DNA of 40,896 nt from Candidatus Fermentibacterota bacterium (GTDB lineage Bacteria; Fermentibacterota; Fermentibacteria; Fermentibacterales; Fermentibacteraceae), in the NCBI GenBank assembly GCA_002748705.1, contig PDSZ01000021.1:1-40896 (forward strand). The letters are read 5' to 3'. The position numbers and the translations under genes are program-made. This document shows, one piece after another, positions 6,209-14,522 of the stretch. Numbering within the stretch: the stretch's first letter is position 1; each line of letters opens with the position of its first letter. The notes beneath the pieces are model-generated. The model made no database searches, was not told the DNA's origin, and saw only the letters and a program-made list of their open reading frames with translations.

Positions 6209-9022
6209 CTACTTCTTCTTGAGCCTTGCATGCCAGTCGATGAGTATCGGGCTGGCAACAAAGATTGAAGAGTAAGTACCTACAATGATACCTATCATCA
6301 GGGTAAGGGCAAAATCATGAATCTCACCGATACCGAAGAGGAAAAGCATCAGAACAGCCACGAAAGTGGTAAGGGATGTTACGATGGTACGGCTGAGAGT
6401 CTCGTTGATTCCCTTGTTAACCGTTTCCTCGAAGGTCTTGCCCTTGCGGAGCTTGTTGTCTTCCCTGATACGGTCAAAAACAACGATGGTATCGTTGATT
6501 GAGTAACCGACGATGGTAAGAAGCGCAGCAATAATTGTAAGGCTTATTTCCACCTGGAAGAGAGCAAGGAGCCCCATTGTGATAAGAATGTCATGAACAA
6601 GGGCAACCACAGCTGCAAGACCCCATTTGAACTGGAATCTGTACCATATGTAGAGAACAATGAAGAACATGGCTATCAGTATGGAGTCGAAAGCTCTGCT
6701 CCTGAGTTCTCCGCCTACCCTGGGGCCGATCTGCTTGATGAATGATGCCTCGGATTCACCGTCTTCATCTTCCATCAGGTTGCAGTTTTCATCTGCAAGA
6801 GCAGCGTAAACTACTTCTTTGTCACTGGTGGCAGTTCTTATAACAAAGGCATTGCCTTCACCTGCCCAGTCTTCCAGAGACTGTACCTGAACGCTCTGCA
6901 GTCCTCTTCCTGCCAGTACATCTGCCAGCTCTGCGGAAGAGGTATGTGTTTCGGAAACCACATTGGTTTCAAGCCCTCCTGTAAAGTCGATGGAGAGGTT
7001 GAAGCCGCCGTGGGCAAAGAATGAAACTGCACCGATCACAATAACTGCCAGAGAGAGAATGTAGGTTCTCTTTCTCTTTGTTACTATATCAAAGTGAGCA
7101 TCCCTGATGAGGGCAAGTCTTCCTATGCTGATTTTTGTTCTGCCGGCCTTAGCAAGCATATTGCTGAAAATGGCCCTTGTAAAAACAAGAGAACAGAACA
7201 TTGAAGCCATGATACCGATAGAGAGTGTTACGGCAAATCCTCTGATAGGCCCTGTTCCGAACCTGTAGAGAACAAGAGCTGTAATGAAGGTGGTCAGGTT
7301 GGCATCAAGAATTGTAACGAAAGCTCTCGCATAGCCTGCATCAACTGCAGACCTGATTCCCTTGCCTGCTCTGAGCTCTTCACGGATTCTCTCATAGATA
7401 AGAACACTTGCGTCTACAGCCATACCGATTGTGAGAATGATACCTGCAATACCTGGAAGGGTAAGGGTGGCATTCATTCCTGAAAGGCCGAGGCGGGCAA
7501 GAGGACCTGGAAAGCAGAGGAATCCCAGAATGATAATCATGTCGAAGATCAGAGCCAGAACTCCGATAAAGCCGCTGGCCCCATAGTAGATAATCATGAA
7601 TACAGCAATGAGAAGAAGTCCCGCTATACCGGCCATCATACCGTTACGAATAGCTGTTCTTCCAAGGCTCGGTCCTATTGTCTGTTCTTCTGCTATGATG
7701 AGCTTGGCAGGAAGACTTCCTGCCTTGAGCACAAGCCTCAGATCCCTGGCTTCGTCAACAGAGAACCCCCCTGAGAGCCTTGTGCCGCCGCTGATTCTCT
7801 CGGTGATAGTAGCTACGGAATAGATTCTGCCGTCAAGGAGAATGGCTACCCGCTCATCAACATTCTCACCTGTGATCCGTTCCCACATGGAAGAACCCTC
7901 AGAATCAAACTCAAGGAGCAGATAAGGATCTCTGCTCATGGAGTTCTGGTCACCCATTCGAATTCTTACATCTGTCAGGCTGGCTCCGGTGAGTCTGTAG
8001 TGGGGAATATCCAGATCAGCCTGCCTGTCCCATCCTCTGCCTGCGTCATCCGGAACAATGAACACACTGACAAGGGTGGTTCCATCAGCCATCTCAGTAG
8101 GCTTGCCGAATGAAAACCTGAGATTGGCCTCAGCAAGAATTTCCTGAACATCTTCTCTGTTCAGAATGCTCTGCATGGCATCAAGCTCATCTCCCTGTTT
8201 TACCACCCAGTCCCCAGGACGGATACTGAGTACAACTGCCTCGTCCTGAGGAGCAAGAGAAATAAGAGAACTGAACTGTCCTGCAACCTCGATTTCAGGC
8301 ATAACAGCATCGGTCTCATCTGAAGGGGCCGGCAGTGTTATCTCTTCATCAGCAGTTGGAAGGGTGAACTGGTCTTCTGCAGCGACCTCTTCTTCCACAG
8401 GTTCAGTATCAGCAGCTGCTTCTTCAACAGGGGCAGGAACATCATCACCGAGAAGTGCCTCAATCTGCCTGATTACAGGAATACTGGAAGGAGCGGGATA
8501 CTCGGCATTAGGGTAGGCAACAACCTTGAACTCAAGCAGCGCCTGTCTCTCAACAATAGCCCTGGCTCTTGCAGGATCTCTTACTCCTGGAAGCTGCACG
8601 ATGATACGGTCATCACCCTGACGGGTGATTGAAGGCTCTGAAACACCGAACTCATCTATTCTGTTTCTGATGATTTCAAGAGCCTGATCAAGGGCTTCAT
8701 CGGTATCGAGACCTGGAGTAGGCTCTACTGTATAAGCCAGGTACATGCCCCCCTGAAGATCCAGGCCAAGCTTGATGGTTCCGTTGCTGGCGGCATAAAG
8801 GTTTCTGTATTCTTCAAGAAGTTCCTCGCCACCCTCTGCCTGCATCTCATCCAGCAGGCTTCTCAGGTAAGGGTTGCTTGTTTCAGGCTGAACGCTGGCT
8901 TCCGCACGATCCCTTTCTATGGCCGGCAGTGAATACCATTTCACTGTAGGCCAGATGAGAAGCAGCGAAACAACAAGCACCAGTGCGGAACTGTAGTTCC
9001 TCCACTTGTCGGCTCTTTTCAT
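6209..9022 (-). CDS. secDF: Protein translocase subunit SecDF (fused)
   Basis: This 937-residue fusion of SecD and SecF is the proton-driven accessory of the SecYEG translocon. SecD half: TM1 at about 11-30, the LGLDLQGG motif at 86-93, the periplasmic P1 region, then five TMs with the conserved GIILTIGMAVDASVLIYERI region. SecF half: begins near FNLSIDFTGG, with its P4 domain and a second TM bundle containing GYSINDTIVVFDRIRE. An acidic Glu/Ala/Pro-rich insertion (about residues 193-245) sits inside P1 and is not part of the usual family core. No yajC is adjacent. The ATG is preceded by GAAGGGA. Fused SecDF is common in Bacteroidetes and relatives, which fits the other taxonomic hints. Confidence 0.96.
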   Translation of the reverse strand: MKRADKWRNYSSALVLVVSLLLIWPTVKWYSLPAIERDRAEASVQPETSNPYLRSLLDEMQAEGGEELLEEYRNLYAASNGTIKLGLDLQGGMYLAYTVEPTPGLDTDEALDQALEIIRNRIDEFGVSEPSITRQGDDRIIVQLPGVRDPARARAIVERQALLEFKVVAYPNAEYPAPSSIPVIRQIEALLGDDVPAPVEEAAADTEPVEEEVAAEDQFTLPTADEEITLPAPSDETDAVMPEIEVAGQFSSLISLAPQDEAVVLSIRPGDWVVKQGDELDAMQSILNREDVQEILAEANLRFSFGKPTEMADGTTLVSVFIVPDDAGRGWDRQADLDIPHYRLTGASLTDVRIRMGDQNSMSRDPYLLLEFDSEGSSMWERITGENVDERVAILLDGRIYSVATITERISGGTRLSGGFSVDEARDLRLVLKAGSLPAKLIIAEEQTIGPSLGRTAIRNGMMAGIAGLLLIAVFMIIYYGASGFIGVLALIFDMIIILGFLCFPGPLARLGLSGMNATLTLPGIAGIILTIGMAVDASVLIYERIREELRAGKGIRSAVDAGYARAFVTILDANLTTFITALVLYRFGTGPIRGFAVTLSIGIMASMFCSLVFTRAIFSNMLAKAGRTKISIGRLALIRDAHFDIVTKRKRTYILSLAVIVIGAVSFFAHGGFNLSIDFTGGLETNVVSETHTSSAELADVLAGRGLQSVQVQSLEDWAGEGNAFVIRTATSDKEVVYAALADENCNLMEDEDGESEASFIKQIGPRVGGELRSRAFDSILIAMFFIVLYIWYRFQFKWGLAAVVALVHDILITMGLLALFQVEISLTIIAALLTIVGYSINDTIVVFDRIREDNKLRKGKTFEETVNKGINETLSRTIVTSLTTFVAVLMLFLFGIGEIHDFALTLMIGIIVGTYSSIFVASPILIDWHARLKKK

Positions 9023-9371
9023 TGTGTTCCCTTCATCGGGTTTTGCAGATTGGCAATGCCGAATCTATCTCTTTATCATTTATGCAGTTAGTATGTGTTC
9101 TAACGAAAGTACGCTCTCCGTCTGATGAAAAAAGTACAAAACGGAAGAGATGAAAGATAATCAGAAGTAATGAACACCTGCAAGCCTGAAAGGCCTATTC
9201 TGATGAATCTGATGCTGCTGAAAACTTTTCAGAATAAAACCGGCAGCGGTATTCAGATTTCCGCCAGGTAAAATCCGATTCAAGAGTTATCTGACTCCTG
9301 GCGGAACCAGCTCAGCTTCAAGCAATTCAGCTTTTCGGAAAACAGCCGTCCGGCTCTTTCGATCCTGACCG
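9023..9371. other. Non-coding, hairpin-rich region upstream of secDF
   Basis: No open frame of useful length is seen on either strand. Several inverted repeats are visible: TTCCGCCAGG at 9259-9268 with its complement at 9297-9306, ATTCTGA/TCAGAAT at 9197-9203 and 9229-9235, and the near-perfect palindrome CTGAAAACTTTTCAG at 9218-9232. The stretch lies between the terminator at 9372 and the secDF start, so it could be a structured leader or simply spacer. No named riboswitch was recognised. Confidence 0.4.
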
Positions 9372-9410
9372 AAAAAAAACCGCAACATTTTCTGCAATGC
9401 CCGGTGTTGC
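9372..9410 (-). terminator. Rho-independent terminator after the 132-aa membrane protein gene
   Basis: On the minus strand a GCAACA...TGTTGC stem (9405-9410 with 9382-9387), a 17-base loop, GG and then eight consecutive T (9372-9379) form an intrinsic terminator. It lies 30 bases past the stop codon at 9440. Confidence 0.7.
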
Positions 9411-9439
9411 AAAATACCAGGCAGTCGAATAATTCCCAA

Positions 9440-9838
9440 TCAGGGGCAGGTAAAGTTTATCTCAATAGGCTGACCATTGGGAAATACCGCATTGAACACT
9501 ATTCCGCCGGCAGCTCTTTCAGCAGCTTCGATGGAAGTGAAGCCGAGATTTCTCAGTATTCTGGTTACATACAGGTCTGTCTGGGCAATTGTGTACATAT
9601 TGCGGTCAAGGTCAACTACCCACACAGTAGTATCTCCTCGAAACGATTCCCTGGGCACATTACCAAAATGAAAAGGGCTTATCTGCTCCTTGAGCCTGTC
9701 GTACACTGAAATTTCACGGGGTACAACTCTCACATCTGCAAAACGCTCAGGATCAGGAGATTCAACTGCGCCAACAAAAACTGCGCCGGCAACAAGTACC
9801 GTAAGGGCTGTAACAATACCGAACTCTCCTTTTCCCAT
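9440..9838 (-). CDS. Small membrane-anchored protein of unknown function, 132 aa
   Basis: One hydrophobic segment (about residues 7-26) follows a charged start MGKGEFG, giving an N-terminal anchor or signal peptide. The remaining ~105 residues are a soluble extracytoplasmic domain with alternating strands and a helix around LYVTRILRNLGFTSIEAAERAA. It ends in a Cys-Pro pair. I do not recognise a family. A strong GGAGGAG ribosome-binding site precedes the ATG, and an intrinsic terminator follows, so it is probably monocistronic. It is divergent from the outer-membrane barrel at 9907, with 68 bases between the starts. Confidence 0.75.
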   Translation of the reverse strand: MGKGEFGIVTALTVLVAGAVFVGAVESPDPERFADVRVVPREISVYDRLKEQISPFHFGNVPRESFRGDTTVWVVDLDRNMYTIAQTDLYVTRILRNLGFTSIEAAERAAGGIVFNAVFPNGQPIEINFTCP

Positions 9839-9906
9839 TACTCCTCCTGCGGGTATACCAGATATATTTCCATTTCAACAAGGCAATTGTCAACCCCGGA
9901 GGAAAA

Positions 9907-10647
9907 ATGCGCAAAACCACTGTTCTGTTGTTTCTGGGAGCTGCTCTGGCAGCTTCAGCCCCTCACAGTCTGGGAGAATACGGTCTTTCAGGATGGTACG
10001 GACTTAACACCAGCGACATGATGCCTGAAGGGAATCTCAGGCTCGGTACTGTTCTGGAATTTGTTGACACTGACAGCGGTTCCATCATGACTGTTCCCCT
10101 CAGAGGCAATCTGGGGCTGTCAGATAACCTGGAAATCTCCGCCGAAATCCCCTTTGTCCCTTCAGACAACGCATTTGAAGGATCAATGACAGGCGACTTT
10201 ACCGTAGCAGGAGGATGGCTCTATGAAACCACAAGAGGCGGCACTGCGCTGAAACTGACAGGTCGGCTGACCCTTCCCACAGGAGATGAGCTGCGGGATT
10301 CAGGTACAGAACTGGCCGTTGGAGGAATTACAAGCACAACCTTTGTTGACTTCAGGCTTTCAATGGCAGGCGAATACATACTTAATGGAGGCGGAAACCC
10401 TTTCAAGGAAACCATCTCAGACTATTTCAGATTTACAGGAGGCGGAGCCAGCTACATAACAGGAGACCTTCTTCTGCTGGGATCCCTCACCGGCTCCACC
10501 GCAGGGGAATTGACCGCAGTGGTTTCAACAGAGTATCTGCCAATTGATAACCTGGCATTGAACGGAGGAATCTCCGCAGGTCTGGATGACTGGACAGGGT
10601 TTGGTTTTCACGCAGGAGCCTACTGGACAGAATCGAATGTTTTCTGA
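9907..10647 (+). CDS. Predicted outer-membrane beta-barrel protein, 246 aa
   Basis: MRKTTVLLFLGAALAASAPHS is a Sec signal peptide. The mature part alternates short amphipathic strands with Gly/Asp/Thr-rich turns (for example PLRGNLGLSDNLEISAEIPF and TLPTGDELRDSG). This resembles transporter-like barrels of the MetA/phenol-degradation or DUF3187-like kind, though the family cannot be fixed by eye. GGAGG lies 5 bases before the ATG. It has no obvious operon partner. It probably acts as a small porin or structural outer-membrane protein; the substrate is unknown. Confidence 0.75.
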   Translation: MRKTTVLLFLGAALAASAPHSLGEYGLSGWYGLNTSDMMPEGNLRLGTVLEFVDTDSGSIMTVPLRGNLGLSDNLEISAEIPFVPSDNAFEGSMTGDFTVAGGWLYETTRGGTALKLTGRLTLPTGDELRDSGTELAVGGITSTTFVDFRLSMAGEYILNGGGNPFKETISDYFRFTGGGASYITGDLLLLGSLTGSTAGELTAVVSTEYLPIDNLALNGGISAGLDDWTGFGFHAGAYWTESNVF

Positions 10648-10869
10648 TTGAGCAAATCTGGCCGCAGGAAGTATAAAAACTGATAGGCATTCCAAGCCTC
10701 CTTCACAGTCCCTGCATCTCTAAGTGACTTGTTCAGAGGGTGATAGAGGTCTACGAACGGGATTTGAGCTGATATCAGCTGCCGGTGAAAAAAAGATGCA
10801 CTGTCTGCTTCAGAGGCTTTGTGATACGGTTAAATTACTGAAGTTCATAACCTTCTTTTCAAGATCAAT

Positions 10870-13800
10870 TTAGATCCGTTCAGCCATTGCATTCTTTGAT
10901 TTTATACGGTACTTCTGACTGTGGGTGAGAGGCGGCTGAACAGAAGAGGAGCTGCCGGTGATGGTGATTGGAATGAGGGTACCCTTTCCGTTCCAGTTCC
11001 GTTTTTCTCCAGTATTCCAGTAGAAAGGAAGCATCTCTCCCAGTCTTCCCGGCATTAATTCATTCAGGTCGGGAACCATCAAGCCGAATGCTTCCGCCAG
11101 TTCCTCAAGAACTTCCCTGCCGGATTTGCCTGAGGGAGGCTGAACTGTTCCGTTGAAGCAGATTACCTGGCCTTCAAAGCTGCACCTTGTGCCTGAAGTT
11201 TCCAGGAAGGTGGAGCCTGGAAGGGTGATGTCTGCAGCCGCTGTTGTTTCTGTATCGGTCCAGTCCATTGCCGCAATGAAGGTACAGTTTCTGAACCATG
11301 ATTGAGTTTTGGGGTACTCCAGGGGGTTTTCACCGATTATGAATGCTGCGGTAATCTCACCATTGTTCAGGAGTTCTCTCAGTTCGCCGGAGGTTTTAGC
11401 CCCTGGAAGCTCTCCTGACGCAGGGATCCTTCCAGGAAGGAAAGCAGGGTCTGCTCCTGTAACTTCAAGACCTGCACTGTTTGCTATAAGCCTGGGAAAC
11501 AGCAGGTCGGTTTTTCTCTGTGCGTTTCTCAGAAGAAGAGTCAGATCGGCCAGTATCTTCATGTCCTCCGGCGCATTATCCTGAAATCTGTCCTGGCTGT
11601 GAATGATGACAATGTTCTTTGCATCTGCCAGGAGCATTGCTGCTTCGCTTATGCTCTGAGCGTCAACTCCTGCATTTGCTGCTGAAATGTAAATGTCTCC
11701 ATTTCTGCCTTCAAGAAATTCAGTGCCTCCTGGAAGCTCTTCCGGTTTAACTGTTTCAGACTGAATCAGCTCTTCCATTACAGCATTCCAGAAGAAAGAA
11801 GCACCGCCTCGGACAGGATCAACAGCAAGGTCAGCCAGGTGCCGGTCACTGTTAGAGAGGGTGGAGTTGGCAATTATAAGCTTTGCCCCATTCTTCACCT
11901 GCTGAAGAACATCAGCTTCAAGAATAAGGTGATTGTCCTGAAGGGCTGTGTTGTTGCAGATGATAAGATCGGCATTCTCTATGCAGCTTCTGTCACAGGT
12001 GGAAGCGGTGAAGCCCAGGACGCTGTCCAGAACACCGGCTTCTCCGTTTCCTGCAAGCATTGCAAGCGAACCTATATTATTGGTTCCTATGCCTTTTCTG
12101 GCTATTTCCTCTGCTGCGAGCAACTCTTCATTGGTAAGTTCAGGGGAGACAAATACTGCAACCTTTCGGGCACCGTGAATTCCGGTAGACTTCCTCATCT
12201 CTTTCACTATGGCTTCTTCAGCTTCCTGAAAACTCAGCGTCCGGTAACTTCCTTCTTCGCAGGCAACAGGATTCTTGATTCTGCTCTGGTTCAGGAAAAG
12301 CTCGTTACCGAACCTTCCGTAACGGCAGAGGTAATCACCGGGTTTTCCGCTTGACTTGATGAAGTAGTGGCCGCTTCCAAAGTCTCTTACTGTTATCTGA
12401 CAGCCAAGGGAACAGAAGCCGCACCTTGTGGAAATGTCTTCTGTAGTGATGCATGCCCTTCCGGCAAAGGGGTACTTCATGGTAAGAGCGCCTGTAGGGC
12501 AAGAGTCTACACAGTTGCCGCAGCTGACGCAGCTTGTCTGCACCAGAGGATCGTTCATTGCAGGGCGCATTTCTGTCTTGAAGCCTCTGCCTGTAAGCCC
12601 CAGCGCTGAAACTGGAAGAACTCTGGCACAGGTTCTGATGCACCTGGCACAGAGAATGCACTTGTTGGGATCGTAGATGATGTAAGGGTGCCTGTCATCG
12701 ACCTTGTGCTGCCTGACATGACCCTTGAACTCCTCCATATCAACGCCGTATTCCTCACCGTAAAGCCTGAGATCGCAGTCATCAAACCTCACACAACCGC
12801 AACTGAGGCATCTGCTGGTTTCGTGGGTGCTGTCTTCAGGTTCAAAACCTGTGGCAACCTCACGGAAGCTGTTTCGCCTTTCATCCACATCAATCATGTG
12901 AAGTTCATGCCTGGGAGATTCCTTTACCTCTTTCAGCTCCTTCTTTCCCGGCCTGAACCAGAAATCTCTGTGAACGGCGAACGGTTCCTGCTCCATCTTT
13001 TCACCGTTGAGCCAGGCTGTGATTGACTTTGCGGCCTTCTGCCCGTCTGCTATTGCGTCTATTGCCACTGTAGGGCCGTCATCGGCGGCATCTCCACCTG
13101 CGAATACACCCTCCACATTGGTTTGCATGGTGTTGGTATCAATCACATAGGTGTTCCACCTGGTTAGTTCAACTTCACCTGTTTCTATCTCTGTGAGGCC
13201 GTCCAGAACTGTGTTCTGACCGATTGCTGATATTACCAGATCACAGGGCAGTTCAAATTCCGAACCCTCCAGAGGAACAGGTCTTCGTCTGCCGGAGGCA
13301 TCCGGTTCTCCGAGTTTCATTCTGATGCACCTGAGGGCTTTCAGTCTGCCGCTGTTCCTCACTATTCCCACAGGAGCAGCAAGCTCCATAATCTCAATAC
13401 CCTCTTCAATGCAGTCCTCAATCTCCATTTTGTCAGCAGGCATCTGGGCTCTGGTTCTTCTGTAGAGAATAATCACCTTGTCGGCATTGAGCCTCCAGGC
13501 TGTTCTGGCAGCATCCATTGCAGTGTTGCCTCCGCCTACCACTACCACAGTGCCGTTAAGAGGTTCAGGATTGTCTGTCTTCTCCGGAAGGAAGTCAGCG
13601 CCTGTCACCACACCTTCAGTGTCGTGTTCCCCTTCAACCCGCATTGATTTTCCTGTCCATGCACCGGCAGCCAGAAAAACCGCATCGTGTCTATTAACAA
13701 GTTCATTAAGGGTAATGTCTTTTCCTACACGAACTCCGCAGTGTATCTCTGCACCTGTTTTCTCTATGTAGGCAACTTCCGTATCGAGAACTTCATCAGG

Positions 13801-14514
13801 AAGCCTGTACTCCGGAATACCGTAACGGAGCATTCCGCCGGTTCTATCCCTTGCCTCGTATATCACCGGCTTTATCCCCTGTTTTCCAAGAAACCAGGCT
13901 GCAGTGAGACCGGCAGGGCCTGAACCTACAATACCCACTGATTTTCCCGCTGGCGGAAGGCATTCAGGCTCTGTTGCATAAGCGTTTTCCGCATCGGAGA
14001 GATAGCGCTTGATGTTGTTGATGGCCACAGGTGTATCAATATCCATTCTGCGGCAGACATCTTCGCAGTTTCTGACACAAACTCTGGCACAAACTGCAGG
14101 AAGGGGGTTCTTCTCTCTGATAAGGTCAATGGCCTTCTGGAGTTCACCCATTGCTGCCAGAGCAATGTAGCCCTGGGCATCAACATGGGCAGGGCAGCCG
14201 TCCATGCATGGAGGGGAGCAGTCGGCATAGTGGTTTGAAAGGATCAGTTCCAGAGCTGTTTTTCTTGAACTCTCAATTCTCTCGTTTCTGGTTGTCACCT
14301 CCATGTCAGGAGCAATCATGGTGGCGCATGAAGGAACCAGGTTCTTTCTGCCTTTTACCTCCACAACACAGAGAAAGCAGGAGCCGTATGGAGCAAGTTC
14401 CTCTGAGTGACAGAGGGTTGGTATATCATCAAGCCGGTTCTTCCGCACTACCTGTAGAATGGTCTGCCCGGAAGCAGCTTCGATTTCCTGTCCGTTAATC
14501 TTTAGTTTTATCAT
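10870..14514 (-). CDS. NuoG-like large subunit with inserted GltD-type NAD(P)H:flavin domain; candidate alpha subunit of an electron-bifurcating transhydrogenase
   Basis: This protein has 1214 residues. The chosen start is the ATG at 14514, which leaves 8 bases after the upstream stop; the earlier in-frame ATG would overlap that gene by 52 bases. Domain order: [2Fe-2S] ferredoxin (C35, C46, C49, C63); a Cys-rich linker with C99, C103, C107 and C142, C146, C150, C154, as in GltD/NfnB; FAD site GIVGSGPAG (194-202); second dinucleotide site VVVGGGNTAMDAA (324-336) with Arg352/Arg353, usual for NADPH; FAD motif FAGGDAADDG (471-480). Then come two [4Fe-4S] clusters (C619, 622, 625, 629 and C662, 665, 668, 672), a molybdopterin-type [4Fe-4S] motif (C698, C701, C705, C730) and a MopB-like fold to about 1170. 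The Cys/Sec molybdenum ligand is absent. With NuoE and NuoF it should form one soluble complex. Sporomusa Stn-type transhydrogenase is the closest idea I have; the activity is inferred. Confidence 0.85.
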   Translation of the reverse strand: MIKLKINGQEIEAASGQTILQVVRKNRLDDIPTLCHSEELAPYGSCFLCVVEVKGRKNLVPSCATMIAPDMEVTTRNERIESSRKTALELILSNHYADCSPPCMDGCPAHVDAQGYIALAAMGELQKAIDLIREKNPLPAVCARVCVRNCEDVCRRMDIDTPVAINNIKRYLSDAENAYATEPECLPPAGKSVGIVGSGPAGLTAAWFLGKQGIKPVIYEARDRTGGMLRYGIPEYRLPDEVLDTEVAYIEKTGAEIHCGVRVGKDITLNELVNRHDAVFLAAGAWTGKSMRVEGEHDTEGVVTGADFLPEKTDNPEPLNGTVVVVGGGNTAMDAARTAWRLNADKVIILYRRTRAQMPADKMEIEDCIEEGIEIMELAAPVGIVRNSGRLKALRCIRMKLGEPDASGRRRPVPLEGSEFELPCDLVISAIGQNTVLDGLTEIETGEVELTRWNTYVIDTNTMQTNVEGVFAGGDAADDGPTVAIDAIADGQKAAKSITAWLNGEKMEQEPFAVHRDFWFRPGKKELKEVKESPRHELHMIDVDERRNSFREVATGFEPEDSTHETSRCLSCGCVRFDDCDLRLYGEEYGVDMEEFKGHVRQHKVDDRHPYIIYDPNKCILCARCIRTCARVLPVSALGLTGRGFKTEMRPAMNDPLVQTSCVSCGNCVDSCPTGALTMKYPFAGRACITTEDISTRCGFCSLGCQITVRDFGSGHYFIKSSGKPGDYLCRYGRFGNELFLNQSRIKNPVACEEGSYRTLSFQEAEEAIVKEMRKSTGIHGARKVAVFVSPELTNEELLAAEEIARKGIGTNNIGSLAMLAGNGEAGVLDSVLGFTASTCDRSCIENADLIICNNTALQDNHLILEADVLQQVKNGAKLIIANSTLSNSDRHLADLAVDPVRGGASFFWNAVMEELIQSETVKPEELPGGTEFLEGRNGDIYISAANAGVDAQSISEAAMLLADAKNIVIIHSQDRFQDNAPEDMKILADLTLLLRNAQRKTDLLFPRLIANSAGLEVTGADPAFLPGRIPASGELPGAKTSGELRELLNNGEITAAFIIGENPLEYPKTQSWFRNCTFIAAMDWTDTETTAAADITLPGSTFLETSGTRCSFEGQVICFNGTVQPPSGKSGREVLEELAEAFGLMVPDLNELMPGRLGEMLPFYWNTGEKRNWNGKGTLIPITITGSSSSVQPPLTHSQKYRIKSKNAMAERI

Positions 14515-14522
14515 TTTCCGGC

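Noticed and set aside
9201..9224. Hammerhead-ribozyme-like core (CTGATGA followed by GAAA) upstream of secDF
   Set aside because: The bases between the two motifs cannot form stem II, and the third helix is not supported. It is a short chance match.
10767..10793. Perfect 14-base palindrome AGCTGATATCAGCT followed by a seven-A run, as terminator of the redox operon or the barrel gene
   Set aside because: On the minus strand the T-run comes before the palindrome, not after it. On the plus strand the run is A. Neither orientation makes an intrinsic terminator.
10870..14514. Calling the large redox subunit an [FeFe]-hydrogenase or an active formate dehydrogenase
   Set aside because: No H-cluster motifs are present, and the molybdenum ligand Cys/Sec appears replaced. 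Similarity to these enzymes is limited to shared iron-sulfur and MopB modules.
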